This document shows positions 16,492 through 25,766 of a stretch of 64,000 bases of DNA, in pieces. Made by a program: the position numbers and the translations under genes. The number at the start of each line of letters is the position of its first letter. The stretch's first letter is position 1. Source of the DNA: Thermoplasmatota archaeon. GTDB taxonomy: Archaea; Thermoplasmatota; Penumbrarchaeia; Penumbrarchaeales; Penumbrarchaeaceae. The notes beneath the pieces were generated by a model. That model was not told where the DNA came from. It saw nothing but the letters and a program-made list of their open reading frames with translations, and made no database searches. Where the stretch lies: assembly GCA_029762535.1 (NCBI GenBank), contig JARVGK010000002.1, forward strand, positions 1 through 64,000, written 5' to 3'.

Positions 16492-19400
16492 ATGAGCGAC
16501 ATGGCCCCCTGGAGTATCACCCAGTTGCGCACAACGAGTGCGGTCCCGGGTCGTTTGGCGATGACCTTCCTAGTCGTTGCTTTTATTCTTTTTACCTACA
16601 TATCCCTTGAAGGGCACTCCCTCGAGTCCGATGTCATCATCAAAGGAAGCAGCGAGGAAAAGGAATACGTCGTATCCTTCCCTGACGGCGGAGGACTGGA
16701 TCCAAGCATGAAGATGATCGTCCCCGGAGAGGGGCCCATCACCCATGTATCGCTCCTGTTGCAGACCGTGGATGAGGAAAAAGGTCCGGAAACCATTTCG
16801 ATCGATATAGGCCTGGACAACCGCAGGGAATGGTCTTTCGGAGGGGGTGAGTTCGGCAGGTTCGGCGAACAGGTCAACTTCAAGGACGGCGATCCTGTAT
16901 CAAGGGTTATCCCCTCATCGAACGGGGAGGAGGTCTCGTTCCTGCTCCCATGGGATTCGAAGCTGAACTCATCCAGGCTATCGGTCCTTTCCCCTCCTTC
17001 TCCGGAAGGGGGCGAATCCTCCAGGATCGCCGATATCAACTACAACGTGGTATCCGGGGAGCATATCGACTTCGCCGACCTGGACGGTACGAGACCCGAT
17101 GACATCGTCGTTCACGACGTCTCATCCGGAGACATTCTCTGCTATTACCGCAGCGGACCCGCGATCCAGGTCAAGAGGCTCGCCTCAAGCATCAAGAACC
17201 TCATCGCCCTGAGGGCCTTTTCAACGAGCGGAGATACCCCGGGAGGGGTGATCTTCTCCCGGATGGATGACGGATCGTCGTTCCAGGACGTTCACCTGAT
17301 AACCGTGGACAAGGACCTATCATCTTACATTCACAGGATCGGAACCGGCATCGCCGGGGATTCGCCCGCTTTCTCCCTCAGGCAGGCATACGGGGATCCG
17401 CCTTCGATCAAATGCATAACGGGTAACAGGGGAACCGTCTTGAAGATCGTTATAGAGGACGAGCTCGTCCTTGTGAAGGACGTCATTCTGGACACGGGGA
17501 TATCCCTCACGGGAATAACCGAGGCGGACACGGACGGTGACGATGACCTCGACCTCATATTGTGGCCCTCCCGGCTGTCATCCGATAACGTCACGGTGAT
17601 GGAGAACACGGGGAACCTGACCCATCCCATATACGACAAAAGGGATAGTACTCTGAGGAAATATCCCACCACACTATCGCTCCCGTTCGATATTGACGGG
17701 GACGGAAAGGAGGAGGTGTTCCTCGGCCTCGGACAGGGCGCGTCCCCTGCCGTCGCATCGCTCTCAAAGGAAGGACATCTGAGGATAGGATACCTGGGCC
17801 TCAACGACACTTCAGGGTCGTTCAGGGCTCTGGACCGCGACATGTACGGCGACGGCGGCGCATACAGCGGGGGAGAGGGGCTTCTTTATCTGATCACGGA
17901 CCAGGGCATCGTGCACCTGCTCCCGGAGAGCTCGGTTCAGGGCAGATATCTGAGCCGCAGGTCCGGGAGCCCATCGACCCTATCGATCATAACGGACGAG
18001 GAAGACATGGTGAGCTTCCACGGCGGGTCGTCCATAAAGGATTGGGAACTGAAATGGATAGGTTCAACCTCCGCAAGCCTGTCCGGCCACGGAGGCGCGG
18101 GCAAGGTCATAATGGACCCCTCCAAGGCTCAGAACAGAATAGACATAGGCCCCCTTCTCTCGAAGAGGGGGATCGGAGAGAAAGGATATGATGAACACAA
18201 CAACGCCTTCGAGATAATATCTTTCAATTTGACATCAGATGATGGCCATTTCATCTCGTTGAAGGGGTTGAGCTGTTCCTACAGCATATCCCTGGATGCA
18301 TCCTCCTCCGATTCGCTGCTTTCCGGCGTTATCAAAGCAAGGGAGACCTTCGAAGGCGATATTCCCTTCTCCATATCCGCATCCAGCACCGGGACCGTGA
18401 AGGTAGGTCCGTCTCTCATCGTATACGACTCTCCCCCAACTTTGAAGGGGCTCCCCGAGACGGTAGAGCTGTTCGAGGGAGACCCGGATTCTGTCATCAT
18501 CGATCTCAAGGAACACATACTGGACGATTCCGCGGGCCTTGAGGCGGTAAGGACCTCGGCGATGTTCGAAGAGGGCATGCCCGAGGGTCTGCTGTATCTC
18601 GATAACGAGCATCGGCTCCACGCGATGACGGGGACGAATCACGATGCGTTCGGGGAGTTCGACGTCCGCTTCCGCATATCCGACGAGCGCTCCTTTTTGG
18701 TATCTCCCATAGTGAAAATCATCATACACCCGGTCCAGGACGGGCCCAGAGCCATCATCGATATCATAAGTGTATCCATCTTCGAGGGTGAGCCGTTCCA
18801 GATGGACATAACGCCTCTCTTTTACGATCCCGACGGCGATCCGCTGAATTTCGATCTCGAGATCTTGACCGTCGATACTTCCCGGATCGATTCTTTCATC
18901 GAACTGATGGATGATGTAATCTTCATTTTTCTCTCAACGGACGGCATAGGCGGTTCAATGACAGTGATGATAACCGCATCGGACGCCGTCTCGGGCCTTT
19001 CATCCAATATCGAGCTACGCATCGATGTGATCGATGTCGATGCCCCGATGAGGATCGGGGAGAACCCCGGCATGGTGCTGCTGATCGAGGACCAGGAGAG
19101 GCCGACACTTATACCCCTTGACGGATGGTTCGTGGACCCGGACACCCCTCTATACGAGAAGACGTTCAGCGCATATCCGTCACACCCGGACCTCAATGCC
19201 AGGGTCGTCCTCGTCGATGGATCGCCATATCTCTACCTTTTGCCCGTAAGGGACCTCAACGGCTATCATCACGTATGGGTGGACGCCTCCAGCAACGACG
19301 TTCAGGTCTTCGACAGGATACTGGTCAACATCAGACCCGTCAACGATCCCCCGAAATTGACCATAACCTCCTACGAGCCGGATTCGGCCCAGTGGATCGT

Positions 19401-20442
19401 AAGAGGCAGTGTGGAGGACGTCGATTCCAGGACAGGAAGGGTGCAGTTCAGGATCGGGACCGGGCCCTGGAGAGAGGCTGACGGCTGGAAGGAGTTCCAG
19501 TTCTCCATACCTTACGAGGACCTGGATATCGAGGGCAGCCTGGTGAGTATAAGGGCGGACGATCTCGAGGACATCTCTGACACGGAGCTCATGACCCTGG
19601 GGGTGCCCCTTCCGTGGGGACTGCAGTTCATAGATTCCGACGGGGACGGCATAGCCGACCTGTTCGACGAGTTCCCGAACGATCCCAACGAGTGGTACGA
19701 TACGGACGGCGATGGGGTGGGGGACAACTCCGACGCGTTCCCCTTCAATCCTTTCGAGTGGATGGACAGCGATGGCGATGGAGTGGGGGACAACTCTGAC
19801 GCATATCCCTACGATCCGACCAGGTACCTCGAGGAGGTCGTGGAGGACATCCCTCCGAACCGGGCTCCTGACGGCCGGTTGATATGGGCCGCCGGTGGAG
19901 CCATCGGAACGATACTGGGGCTCCTAGTGTTCTTCCTGTTCACCGAGGTCGGGTTCGTCATAGTCGCGACCGCTGCCGCAACGCTTTACTCCAAGCTCAG
20001 CACCAAGGACGTGATGAACCACGAGATCAGGGGGCTGATCAGGGGTTACATAATCGCCAATCCCGGCGATCACTACTCATCCATAAAGAGGAACCTGGAC
20101 CTAAACAACGGCACGCTTGCCTATCACCTCAGGGTCCTGGAGCAGAACGGGTTCGTCAAAAGCCTGTACGACGGCGTGTTCAAGAGGTACTATCCCGCCA
20201 ACGTGAACATCTCGAAGGTCAAGAAGAACGTCTCCAAGCAGGAGGAGGTCTTCAATATCATCTTGGAGCACCCCAACGTCTCGATGGAGGAGATCGGGAG
20301 GATGATAGGCGTCTCGAGGCAGGTCGTCAACTATCATGTGAAGAACCTGATCAGGTCCGGGCTCATTGATTACAGGAGGGACATCCGGTCGGCCAAGTTC
20401 TACGCCGTAGATAACGGCAACGGGCACGAGTTGGAACAGTGA
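16492..20442 (+). CDS. Giant membrane-anchored sensor-regulator with cadherin-like, calcium-repeat and winged-helix domains
   Basis: 1316 residues. An N-terminal signal anchor (LAMTFLVVAFILFTYISL) leads to a long extracellular region. This has FG-GAP-like segments (DTDGDDDLD, DIDGDGKEEVFLG), cadherin-like repeats (FYDPDGDPLNFDLEI, WFVDPDTPLYEKTFSA) and three thrombospondin-type-3 calcium repeats near residues 1045-1105 (DSDGDGIADLFDE, DTDGDGVGDNSDAF, DSDGDGVGDNSDAY). One transmembrane helix lies near 1135-1160, then two cytoplasmic winged-helix units (NPGDHYSSIKRNLDLNNGTLAYHLRVLEQNG and HPNVSMEEIGRMIGVSRQVVNYHVKNLIRSG). The layout implies direct transmission of an outside signal to DNA. Confidence 0.88.
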   Translation: MSDMAPWSITQLRTTSAVPGRLAMTFLVVAFILFTYISLEGHSLESDVIIKGSSEEKEYVVSFPDGGGLDPSMKMIVPGEGPITHVSLLLQTVDEEKGPETISIDIGLDNRREWSFGGGEFGRFGEQVNFKDGDPVSRVIPSSNGEEVSFLLPWDSKLNSSRLSVLSPPSPEGGESSRIADINYNVVSGEHIDFADLDGTRPDDIVVHDVSSGDILCYYRSGPAIQVKRLASSIKNLIALRAFSTSGDTPGGVIFSRMDDGSSFQDVHLITVDKDLSSYIHRIGTGIAGDSPAFSLRQAYGDPPSIKCITGNRGTVLKIVIEDELVLVKDVILDTGISLTGITEADTDGDDDLDLILWPSRLSSDNVTVMENTGNLTHPIYDKRDSTLRKYPTTLSLPFDIDGDGKEEVFLGLGQGASPAVASLSKEGHLRIGYLGLNDTSGSFRALDRDMYGDGGAYSGGEGLLYLITDQGIVHLLPESSVQGRYLSRRSGSPSTLSIITDEEDMVSFHGGSSIKDWELKWIGSTSASLSGHGGAGKVIMDPSKAQNRIDIGPLLSKRGIGEKGYDEHNNAFEIISFNLTSDDGHFISLKGLSCSYSISLDASSSDSLLSGVIKARETFEGDIPFSISASSTGTVKVGPSLIVYDSPPTLKGLPETVELFEGDPDSVIIDLKEHILDDSAGLEAVRTSAMFEEGMPEGLLYLDNEHRLHAMTGTNHDAFGEFDVRFRISDERSFLVSPIVKIIIHPVQDGPRAIIDIISVSIFEGEPFQMDITPLFYDPDGDPLNFDLEILTVDTSRIDSFIELMDDVIFIFLSTDGIGGSMTVMITASDAVSGLSSNIELRIDVIDVDAPMRIGENPGMVLLIEDQERPTLIPLDGWFVDPDTPLYEKTFSAYPSHPDLNARVVLVDGSPYLYLLPVRDLNGYHHVWVDASSNDVQVFDRILVNIRPVNDPPKLTITSYEPDSAQWIVRGSVEDVDSRTGRVQFRIGTGPWREADGWKEFQFSIPYEDLDIEGSLVSIRADDLEDISDTELMTLGVPLPWGLQFIDSDGDGIADLFDEFPNDPNEWYDTDGDGVGDNSDAFPFNPFEWMDSDGDGVGDNSDAYPYDPTRYLEEVVEDIPPNRAPDGRLIWAAGGAIGTILGLLVFFLFTEVGFVIVATAAATLYSKLSTKDVMNHEIRGLIRGYIIANPGDHYSSIKRNLDLNNGTLAYHLRVLEQNGFVKSLYDGVFKRYYPANVNISKVKKNVSKQEEVFNIILEHPNVSMEEIGRMIGVSRQVVNYHVKNLIRSGLIDYRRDIRSAKFYAVDNGNGHELEQ

Positions 20443-20451
20443 GGGGATATC

Positions 20452-21165
20452 TTGAACATAGGGGTGATCGCGGGGAGCGCCTATCAATTCGGAGATGATG
20501 AGTTCCCTCTCCCGGAGGAGAACGAGTTCGGACAACCCTCCTCCGGGATCCTTACAAAGGACGTGGAGGGGGGGAGGCTCCTCATCCTATTGAGGCACGG
20601 GGACCCGCCACGGATCCCCCCGCACAGGGTGAACCATGCATCCAATGTGAAGTCTCTGATCGACGCGGGAGCGAACATGCTCCTTGGCGTCTGTTCCTCC
20701 GGGGCGCTGCGCCCGGAGATCCCCGTTCCGTGCATCGCCATTCCCGGGGACTTCATAGACCTATGGTCCGGATCCACCATCTTCTCGTCCGGGATATACC
20801 ATGCCACTCCCGCATTCGATAAAGGGCTCATCACAGCCCTTGAGATGGCCGCCGAACATGTGGATGCGAATGTGATGAAGGGAGGGGTGTACATACAGAC
20901 CAGGGGGCCGCGGCTCGAGACGAAGGCCGAGGTCAGGATGCTCTCGTCCTACGGCGACTACGTCGGGATGAACCTGGGCTCCGAGGCATCGATCGCATCC
21001 GAACTGGGCATACCCTTCGCAGGGCTTTTGACCGCGGACAACTACGCGCACGGGGTCAAAGAGGCAGTCCCGGACTTCAGGGACATAATCTCATCATCTT
21101 CCTCGAAGTGGGAACTTCTCTTTGGGATCATCTCCTCCCTTCCTTCCCATCTCGGTTCGGAATGA
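20452..21165 (+). CDS. mtnP: MTA/purine nucleoside phosphorylase family (probable MTI phosphorylase)
   Basis: 237 residues of the PNP/MTAP family: GVIAGSAYQF, IPPHRVNHASNVKSLIDAGANMLLGVCSSGAL, VYIQTRGPRLETKAEVRML, DYVGMNLGSEASIASELGIPFAGLLTADNYAHG. The start is TTG 20452, six bases after GAGGGG. It phosphorolyses 5'-methylthioadenosine or its deaminated form. The nearby deaminase (22708) and phosphoribosyltransferase (23958) favour methylthioinosine as substrate, as known for methanogens. Its end overlaps 38 bases of the convergent PQQ-propeller gene. Confidence 0.85.
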   Translation: MNIGVIAGSAYQFGDDEFPLPEENEFGQPSSGILTKDVEGGRLLILLRHGDPPRIPPHRVNHASNVKSLIDAGANMLLGVCSSGALRPEIPVPCIAIPGDFIDLWSGSTIFSSGIYHATPAFDKGLITALEMAAEHVDANVMKGGVYIQTRGPRLETKAEVRMLSSYGDYVGMNLGSEASIASELGIPFAGLLTADNYAHGVKEAVPDFRDIISSSSSKWELLFGIISSLPSHLGSE

Positions 21166-22621
21166 GGTTCCATAGAAGAAGTAAGAACGCGACGAAGACG
21201 AGTGATCCGACCAGTATGAATCCTATGGAGGAGGGCTTTTCCCCTCCTTTGTCCTCCGGGGCAGGGTCCTTTGCGTACGGGATCTCGGTGACGGTGTTGC
21301 TGAAAGGGCCCTCTCCCACGGAATTCACCGCGCTTGTCCTGTAGCTGTATGCCTGGCCGTTCTTGAGACCGGAGTCCATGTAAAAGAACATGCTGCCGTT
21401 GAGCTCTTGAAGCAGTGCGAAGGGAGCATCATTGACCGATCGATAAAGCCTGTAAGATAGCACATCCTCGCTCGGGGACCAGGACAGGTTGATGGCTCCG
21501 TCCAGGGGTGCCGCCGTGAGGAACATGGGGGCTTGGGGGTACGGTGTTCCGATGCAGTAGAGTATCCCGTCCCCCCCTGCCATATATATCGTTCCGTCCG
21601 CATCCACCGCGCAGGAGGACGATTCGATCCAGTCCCCCACCTCGAAGGACCATTGAAGGGAACCTTCCGTATCCACGCAGTAGAGGTTCCCGTCCACGGA
21701 TCCAAAGAGCACGCGATCGTCGCTTGTAACGATCGGAGAGGATTCCACAGCACCGTTCGTCGTGAACCTCCAGCTTACATATCCTCCCACATCGATGCGG
21801 ACGAGATCGCCCGCCATCGTTCCCACGTAGATGTTGCCGTCGCTGTCCGTAGAAGGGGAGGACAGATGGACGTCCCCGACCCTGACCTTTCGGACCATGG
21901 TGCCGTTGGGAAGGACGTTATGTACATATCCGTCCGACGAGGATATGTAAAGAGCTCCATTTTGGGCTATGCATACCGAGGATGAAACACTCCCTCCGGT
22001 GGAGTATGGTTGGTCCCATTTCGGCCTCCCGAAGGGCCCGACGGCGTGCACCTTTCCGTCCCCGGACCCGAAATAGACCGTCAAGTCGGACGATACGCTG
22101 GGAGATGCGTCGATGTGGCCCCCGGCCTTGTATGCCCATTTCGGAACGCCGTCGCTCCTTATACAGTATAGAGTCCCACCCGCGGTCCCGAAGTAGATGT
22201 TGCCGTTCTTGTCGATCGACGCCGAGGAGTGGTAAACCTCCTCCCTGGACCTGAACTTCCACAAAGAACCCCCGTCCACACCTATGGCATGGAGAGTCCC
22301 CTCCTCATCCACGAAATGAATGGCCCCTGAGGAACCGATCGCAGGGGACGTCCATATCCGCGAACCGGAATCATAGCTCCATATCCGGTTCCCTCTGCCA
22401 TCCAGGGCATATAGGTTCCCGTCAAGGGAGGTTATGTAAACCGTCCCGTTCCCGGATATCGCTGGGGAGGAATGGACCTCGGCCCCTGTTATGAACCTCC
22501 ATCTTATCGTGCCGGGATTCGGATCGATAGCGGGAGCGCCCCCGGAATGCTCGGGGGATCCCTTGAACTGGGTCCAGGCGGAGGCGTTCCCCAGAACCGC
22601 GATCATGAGGACGGTCGTCAA
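21128..22621 (-). CDS. Exported PQQ-like beta-propeller with fibronectin-III domain and C-terminal anchor
   Basis: 497 residues from a TTG start (22621). A hydrophobic signal region (LLTTVLMIAVLGNASAW) is followed by seven or eight PQQ/PilY-like blades with the repeat GTVYITSLDGNLYALDGRG, GNIYFGTAGGTLYCIRSDG, ALYISSSDGYVHNVLPNG and so on. A fibronectin type III domain follows (APMFLTAAPLDGAINLSWSPSEDVLSYRLYRS), then a C-terminal transmembrane helix (GFILVGSLVFVAFLLLLWNLI). No dehydrogenase residues are evident. Likely a surface scaffold protein. Confidence 0.82.
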   Translation of the reverse strand: MTTVLMIAVLGNASAWTQFKGSPEHSGGAPAIDPNPGTIRWRFITGAEVHSSPAISGNGTVYITSLDGNLYALDGRGNRIWSYDSGSRIWTSPAIGSSGAIHFVDEEGTLHAIGVDGGSLWKFRSREEVYHSSASIDKNGNIYFGTAGGTLYCIRSDGVPKWAYKAGGHIDASPSVSSDLTVYFGSGDGKVHAVGPFGRPKWDQPYSTGGSVSSSVCIAQNGALYISSSDGYVHNVLPNGTMVRKVRVGDVHLSSPSTDSDGNIYVGTMAGDLVRIDVGGYVSWRFTTNGAVESSPIVTSDDRVLFGSVDGNLYCVDTEGSLQWSFEVGDWIESSSCAVDADGTIYMAGGDGILYCIGTPYPQAPMFLTAAPLDGAINLSWSPSEDVLSYRLYRSVNDAPFALLQELNGSMFFYMDSGLKNGQAYSYRTSAVNSVGEGPFSNTVTEIPYAKDPAPEDKGGEKPSSIGFILVGSLVFVAFLLLLWNLIPNRDGKEGRR

Positions 22622-22676
22622 TAGGATCGAATTCGAGCGCGTGTCATACCACCGTGACTTCTGGTATGAACGGGGG

Positions 22677-22687
22677 ATTATATTTAT
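22677..22687 (+). promoter_or_regulatory. TATA box of deaminase gene in divergent promoter region
   Basis: ATTATATTTAT ends 20 bases before the ATG at 22708 and fits a leaderless transcript. It lies between divergent genes and may serve both. Confidence 0.45.
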
Positions 22688-22707
22688 CTGATGCGTTATG
22701 GGTTCTC

Positions 22708-23958
22708 ATGCTTCTCGTCAGGGACGTGAGGATGCTCGATGGCAGGATAACGGACCTGTACGTCTCCGACGGCGTGTTCGTATCGGAAGGAGATGCCTCC
22801 GATGAGGTGATCGATGCGGAGAGATCACTTGCTGTTCCAGGGCTGTGCAACACCCACACGCACGCCGCCATGACGCTTCTGAGAGGGGTCGGAGAGGGAA
22901 TGGAGCTTGACAGATGGCTGAACGAGGCCATCTGGCCTCTTGAAGGACGGATGAAGAAGAGGCATATCGAGGCTGGCATGAGGCTGGCCTGTCTGGAGAT
23001 GATCAGAACGGGGACCACCCTCTTCAACGACATGTACTTCATGGAGGATGAAATGACCTCTGTCGTCAGGGACATGGGGCTGCGGGCGGTGCTGGGGGAG
23101 GGCCTGATCGACGGCTTCGATATGGAAAAGCTTGAGAGGGAGCAAAGGAGGATCCCCGGAGTGAACGCGGAGATCCTGAAGAGAGGCGGAGGCCTTGTCA
23201 TGCCCTCGATGTCCCCCCACGCCGTCTATACGGTCTCTCAGGAGGGATTGCGATGGTCCAGAGAGGAGGCGGACCGCATTGGTTCCGGGACACACATACA
23301 TGCCTCCGAGACCGAAAAGGAGGTACACGATTGGATCGAAAGAACGGGCAGAACCCCCGTGCGTTACCTGGACGACCTGGGCCTGCTACAGAAGAACACT
23401 GTACTGGCGCACGCGGTCCATCTCTCGGATGGGGACATATCCCTGATAGCCAAAAGAGGGGCGAGCGTGTCCTTCAACGCCATAAGCAACATGAAGCTCG
23501 CGAGCGGCGGCCCCATGAGGTTCAGGGATCTCGCGGATGCGGGCACCAACGTGACCATCGGGACCGACGGAGCGGCCTCCAACAACTCGCTCGATATGTT
23601 CCAGGCCATGAAGGTCTCCTCCCTCCTTGTTAGGAACAGATACGGGGCATCCTCGGTCCCACCCGGGGAGATACTCCGCTGCGCCACCGTCAACGGCTAC
23701 CGTGCGCTGGGGATCAAGGGAGGCCTTATAGAGGAGGGATACGCCGCCGACATGCTCCTCGTGGATCCGAAGCACTACTCGATGACCCCGGGACACGACC
23801 TGGTCTCGAACATCGTTCATTCCATATCACCCGAGGCGGTGCGTTTCTCGATGGTCAACGGTGTGGTGTTGATGAAGGACGGACACGTTCCCGATGCCGA
23901 GAGGATAGTCGATATGGCCCAGGAAGCGGCCATGGACCTCATTCAGGAGGGGGTTTGA
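22708..23958 (+). CDS. 5'-deoxyadenosine/MTA/SAH deaminase (amidohydrolase)
   Basis: 416 residues from ATG 22708, chosen because a TATA box lies just upstream and MLLVRDVRMLDGRITDL is a standard beginning. Metal-binding motif GLCNTHTHAAM (H50, H52), then PHAVYTVS, GTHIHASETEKEV, VLAHAVHLS and TIGTDGAASNNSLDMF are all diagnostic of the ATZ/TRZ-MtaD amidohydrolases. It deaminates SAH, MTA and 5'-deoxyadenosine to inosine derivatives. The stop overlaps the next gene (TGATG), and an AGGAGG lies upstream of that start. Confidence 0.92.
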   Translation: MLLVRDVRMLDGRITDLYVSDGVFVSEGDASDEVIDAERSLAVPGLCNTHTHAAMTLLRGVGEGMELDRWLNEAIWPLEGRMKKRHIEAGMRLACLEMIRTGTTLFNDMYFMEDEMTSVVRDMGLRAVLGEGLIDGFDMEKLEREQRRIPGVNAEILKRGGGLVMPSMSPHAVYTVSQEGLRWSREEADRIGSGTHIHASETEKEVHDWIERTGRTPVRYLDDLGLLQKNTVLAHAVHLSDGDISLIAKRGASVSFNAISNMKLASGGPMRFRDLADAGTNVTIGTDGAASNNSLDMFQAMKVSSLLVRNRYGASSVPPGEILRCATVNGYRALGIKGGLIEEGYAADMLLVDPKHYSMTPGHDLVSNIVHSISPEAVRFSMVNGVVLMKDGHVPDAERIVDMAQEAAMDLIQEGV

Positions 23959-24536
23959 TGAGAATTGACAGGATAAAAAAATCCTTTTCGGGAATACCGA
24001 TCGTGACCAAAGGCGATTACAGGTATTTCGTGCATCCCCTCTCCGACGGGATCCCTGCGGTGGACCCCGATCTGCTGCGGACCGTGGCCGAGGGCATGGC
24101 CGAATTACTGCCGCCGAAGAGCGAATATGACATCCTTCTCACGGCGGAGGCCATGGGGATCCCGCTGGTGAGCGCGATCTCCACGATCGTCGGGAAGCCC
24201 TTCTCCATAGCGAGGAAGAGGAGATACGGCCTGGAAGGCGAGATCTCGCTCGAACAGGTGACGGGTTACTCCCAGAACGACCTGTATCTGAACCTGCCCT
24301 TGGAGGCTGTGAGGATCGTGATAATAGACGATGTCCTATCTACGGGAGGGACCGTGCTTGCCATGGTCGAAGGGGCGAGGTCCCTCGGAAGGGAGATCGT
24401 CTCCATCGCCGTGTTCGTTGACAAGATGGACACGGATGCGAGGGTGAGGTTCGAGGAGCGGATACGATGCGGTGTCCGGACCCTCGTACATGTGGACGTT
24501 ATCGGCGATGAATGCGTATTGGGGCCCGGCCGATAG
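23958..24536 (+). CDS. Purine phosphoribosyltransferase (hypoxanthine/adenine type)
   Basis: 192 residues with PRPP-binding motif VRIVIIDDVLSTGGTVLAM and earlier YDILLTAEAMGIPLVSAIS and ARKRRYGL. The pattern fits archaeal hypoxanthine-type and adenine-type enzymes. Start ATG 23958 has AGGAGG upstream and overlaps the deaminase stop. With the phosphorylase and deaminase it would return the purine base of MTA to IMP. Confidence 0.88.
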   Translation: MRIDRIKKSFSGIPIVTKGDYRYFVHPLSDGIPAVDPDLLRTVAEGMAELLPPKSEYDILLTAEAMGIPLVSAISTIVGKPFSIARKRRYGLEGEISLEQVTGYSQNDLYLNLPLEAVRIVIIDDVLSTGGTVLAMVEGARSLGREIVSIAVFVDKMDTDARVRFEERIRCGVRTLVHVDVIGDECVLGPGR

Positions 24537-24587
24537 GGAAATGTACATGGCCCGAGCTGATGAGGGGGCGGATGCTCTATAAAAAGA

Positions 24588-25376
24588 TCAGGCCAACAGT
24601 AAGAGGCTTATGGCCATGACGACCATTCCTGCTATGAGGCCGTATATTGCGATATGATGCTTTCCGTACTTCTCGGCGGTGGGGAGCAGTTCGTCCAGAG
24701 AAATGTAGACCATTATCCCCGCAACGGAGGCGAACACGATGCCGAAGACCGTCTCGCTCATGAAGGCCAAGAGTATGAAGAAACCGACGATTGCGCCCAC
24801 CGGTTCTGCCAAACCCGAAAGGAACGAGAGTATGAACGCCTTCTTCCTGGATCCCGTTGAGTAGTATATCGGGACGGATACCGCCATCCCCTCCGGGATG
24901 TTGTGTATGGCTATGGCGATCGCGATGCTTATGCCCAGAGCGGGGTCCTCCAATGCCCCGATGAATGTCGCCAGCCCTTCCGGGAAGTTGTGGATCGTGA
25001 TCGCCAGGGCGGAGAACAGCCCCATCCTCAAGAGCTTCTTCTTGCCATTGTCCAGGGTCCCCAACTCGTGGGGGTTCTCGTAGGAGGGGACCAGCCTGTC
25101 GATCACGGCTATGACCGCTATCCCTCCGAAGAAGGCGAGGACGGTGAGGAAGTAACCTAGCCTCATACCGTGGATCTCGGTGAGGGAGTCCTTCGCCTTG
25201 AAGAATATCTCCACCAGTGAGACGTATATCATGACCCCTGCGGAGAATCCCAGGGATCCTGCCAGGAAGCGGGGGTCGAACTTCTTCGAGAGGAACGCGA
25301 CCAGGCTCCCGATGCCGGTCGATAGTCCGGCGAACAGGGTAAGGGCGAAGGCGAAAAGGATGCTCGATAAATCCAT
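24588..25376 (-). CDS. zupT: ZIP-family metal transporter
   Basis: 262 residues, about eight transmembrane helices, with the ZIP signature metal-binding helices [15 protein letters not shown] (TM4) and [17 protein letters not shown] (TM5). The inter-helix loop is short, as in bacterial ZupT. It should import zinc or other divalent metals. Stands alone with the NAD genes downstream in the same direction. Confidence 0.92.
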   Translation of the reverse strand: MDLSSILFAFALTLFAGLSTGIGSLVAFLSKKFDPRFLAGSLGFSAGVMIYVSLVEIFFKAKDSLTEIHGMRLGYFLTVLAFFGGIAVIAVIDRLVPSYENPHELGTLDNGKKKLLRMGLFSALAITIHNFPEGLATFIGALEDPALGISIAIAIAIHNIPEGMAVSVPIYYSTGSRKKAFILSFLSGLAEPVGAIVGFFILLAFMSETVFGIVFASVAGIMVYISLDELLPTAEKYGKHHIAIYGLIAGMVVMAISLLLLA

Positions 25377-25415
25377 CCGAAGGTGGAATTCCTTTCAAGA
25401 TAATAAATGGATACC

Positions 25416-25760
25416 TCAATCGCCGCGGGGGTTGACGGTGTCCTCCTCCACCATCAGGACGACGGACCTTTCTTTGGATACGGGCCGATGGAGTACCCCT
25501 TTGGGAACGCATATTCCCTGGTCCTTCTTCAGATGGAAGGGACCCCTCTCCGTCTCTATGATTAGGTCCCCCGAGAGGACGAAGAAGAGCTCGTCCTCCT
25601 TCTCATGCCTGTGCCAGTGATACTCTCCTTCGAAAATGCCAAGCCTCAGGAGGGATCCGTTGACGCGGCACAGCGTCTCGTTGAACCATTTCTCCGTGCA
25701 CTTCTCTACCTCATCAGGGACATCTATCACCTGAAGATGTTCGAATATCGGTTCCATCAT
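25416..25760 (-). CDS. Cupin-domain protein
   Basis: 114 residues with cupin motifs HWHRHEKEDELFFVLSGDLIIET and GICVPKGVLHRPVSKE, giving a metal site of three His and one Glu. It lies seven bases after the nicotinamidase gene and so is the last gene of the NAD-salvage operon. Function unknown. Confidence 0.85.
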   Translation of the reverse strand: MMEPIFEHLQVIDVPDEVEKCTEKWFNETLCRVNGSLLRLGIFEGEYHWHRHEKEDELFFVLSGDLIIETERGPFHLKKDQGICVPKGVLHRPVSKERSVVLMVEEDTVNPRGD

Positions 25761-25766
25761 ATCACC

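Noticed and set aside
24577..25512. 311-residue Arg/Pro-rich ORF on the minus strand
   Set aside because: Frame-shifted shadow of the ZIP transporter gene; composition typical of an off-frame translation.
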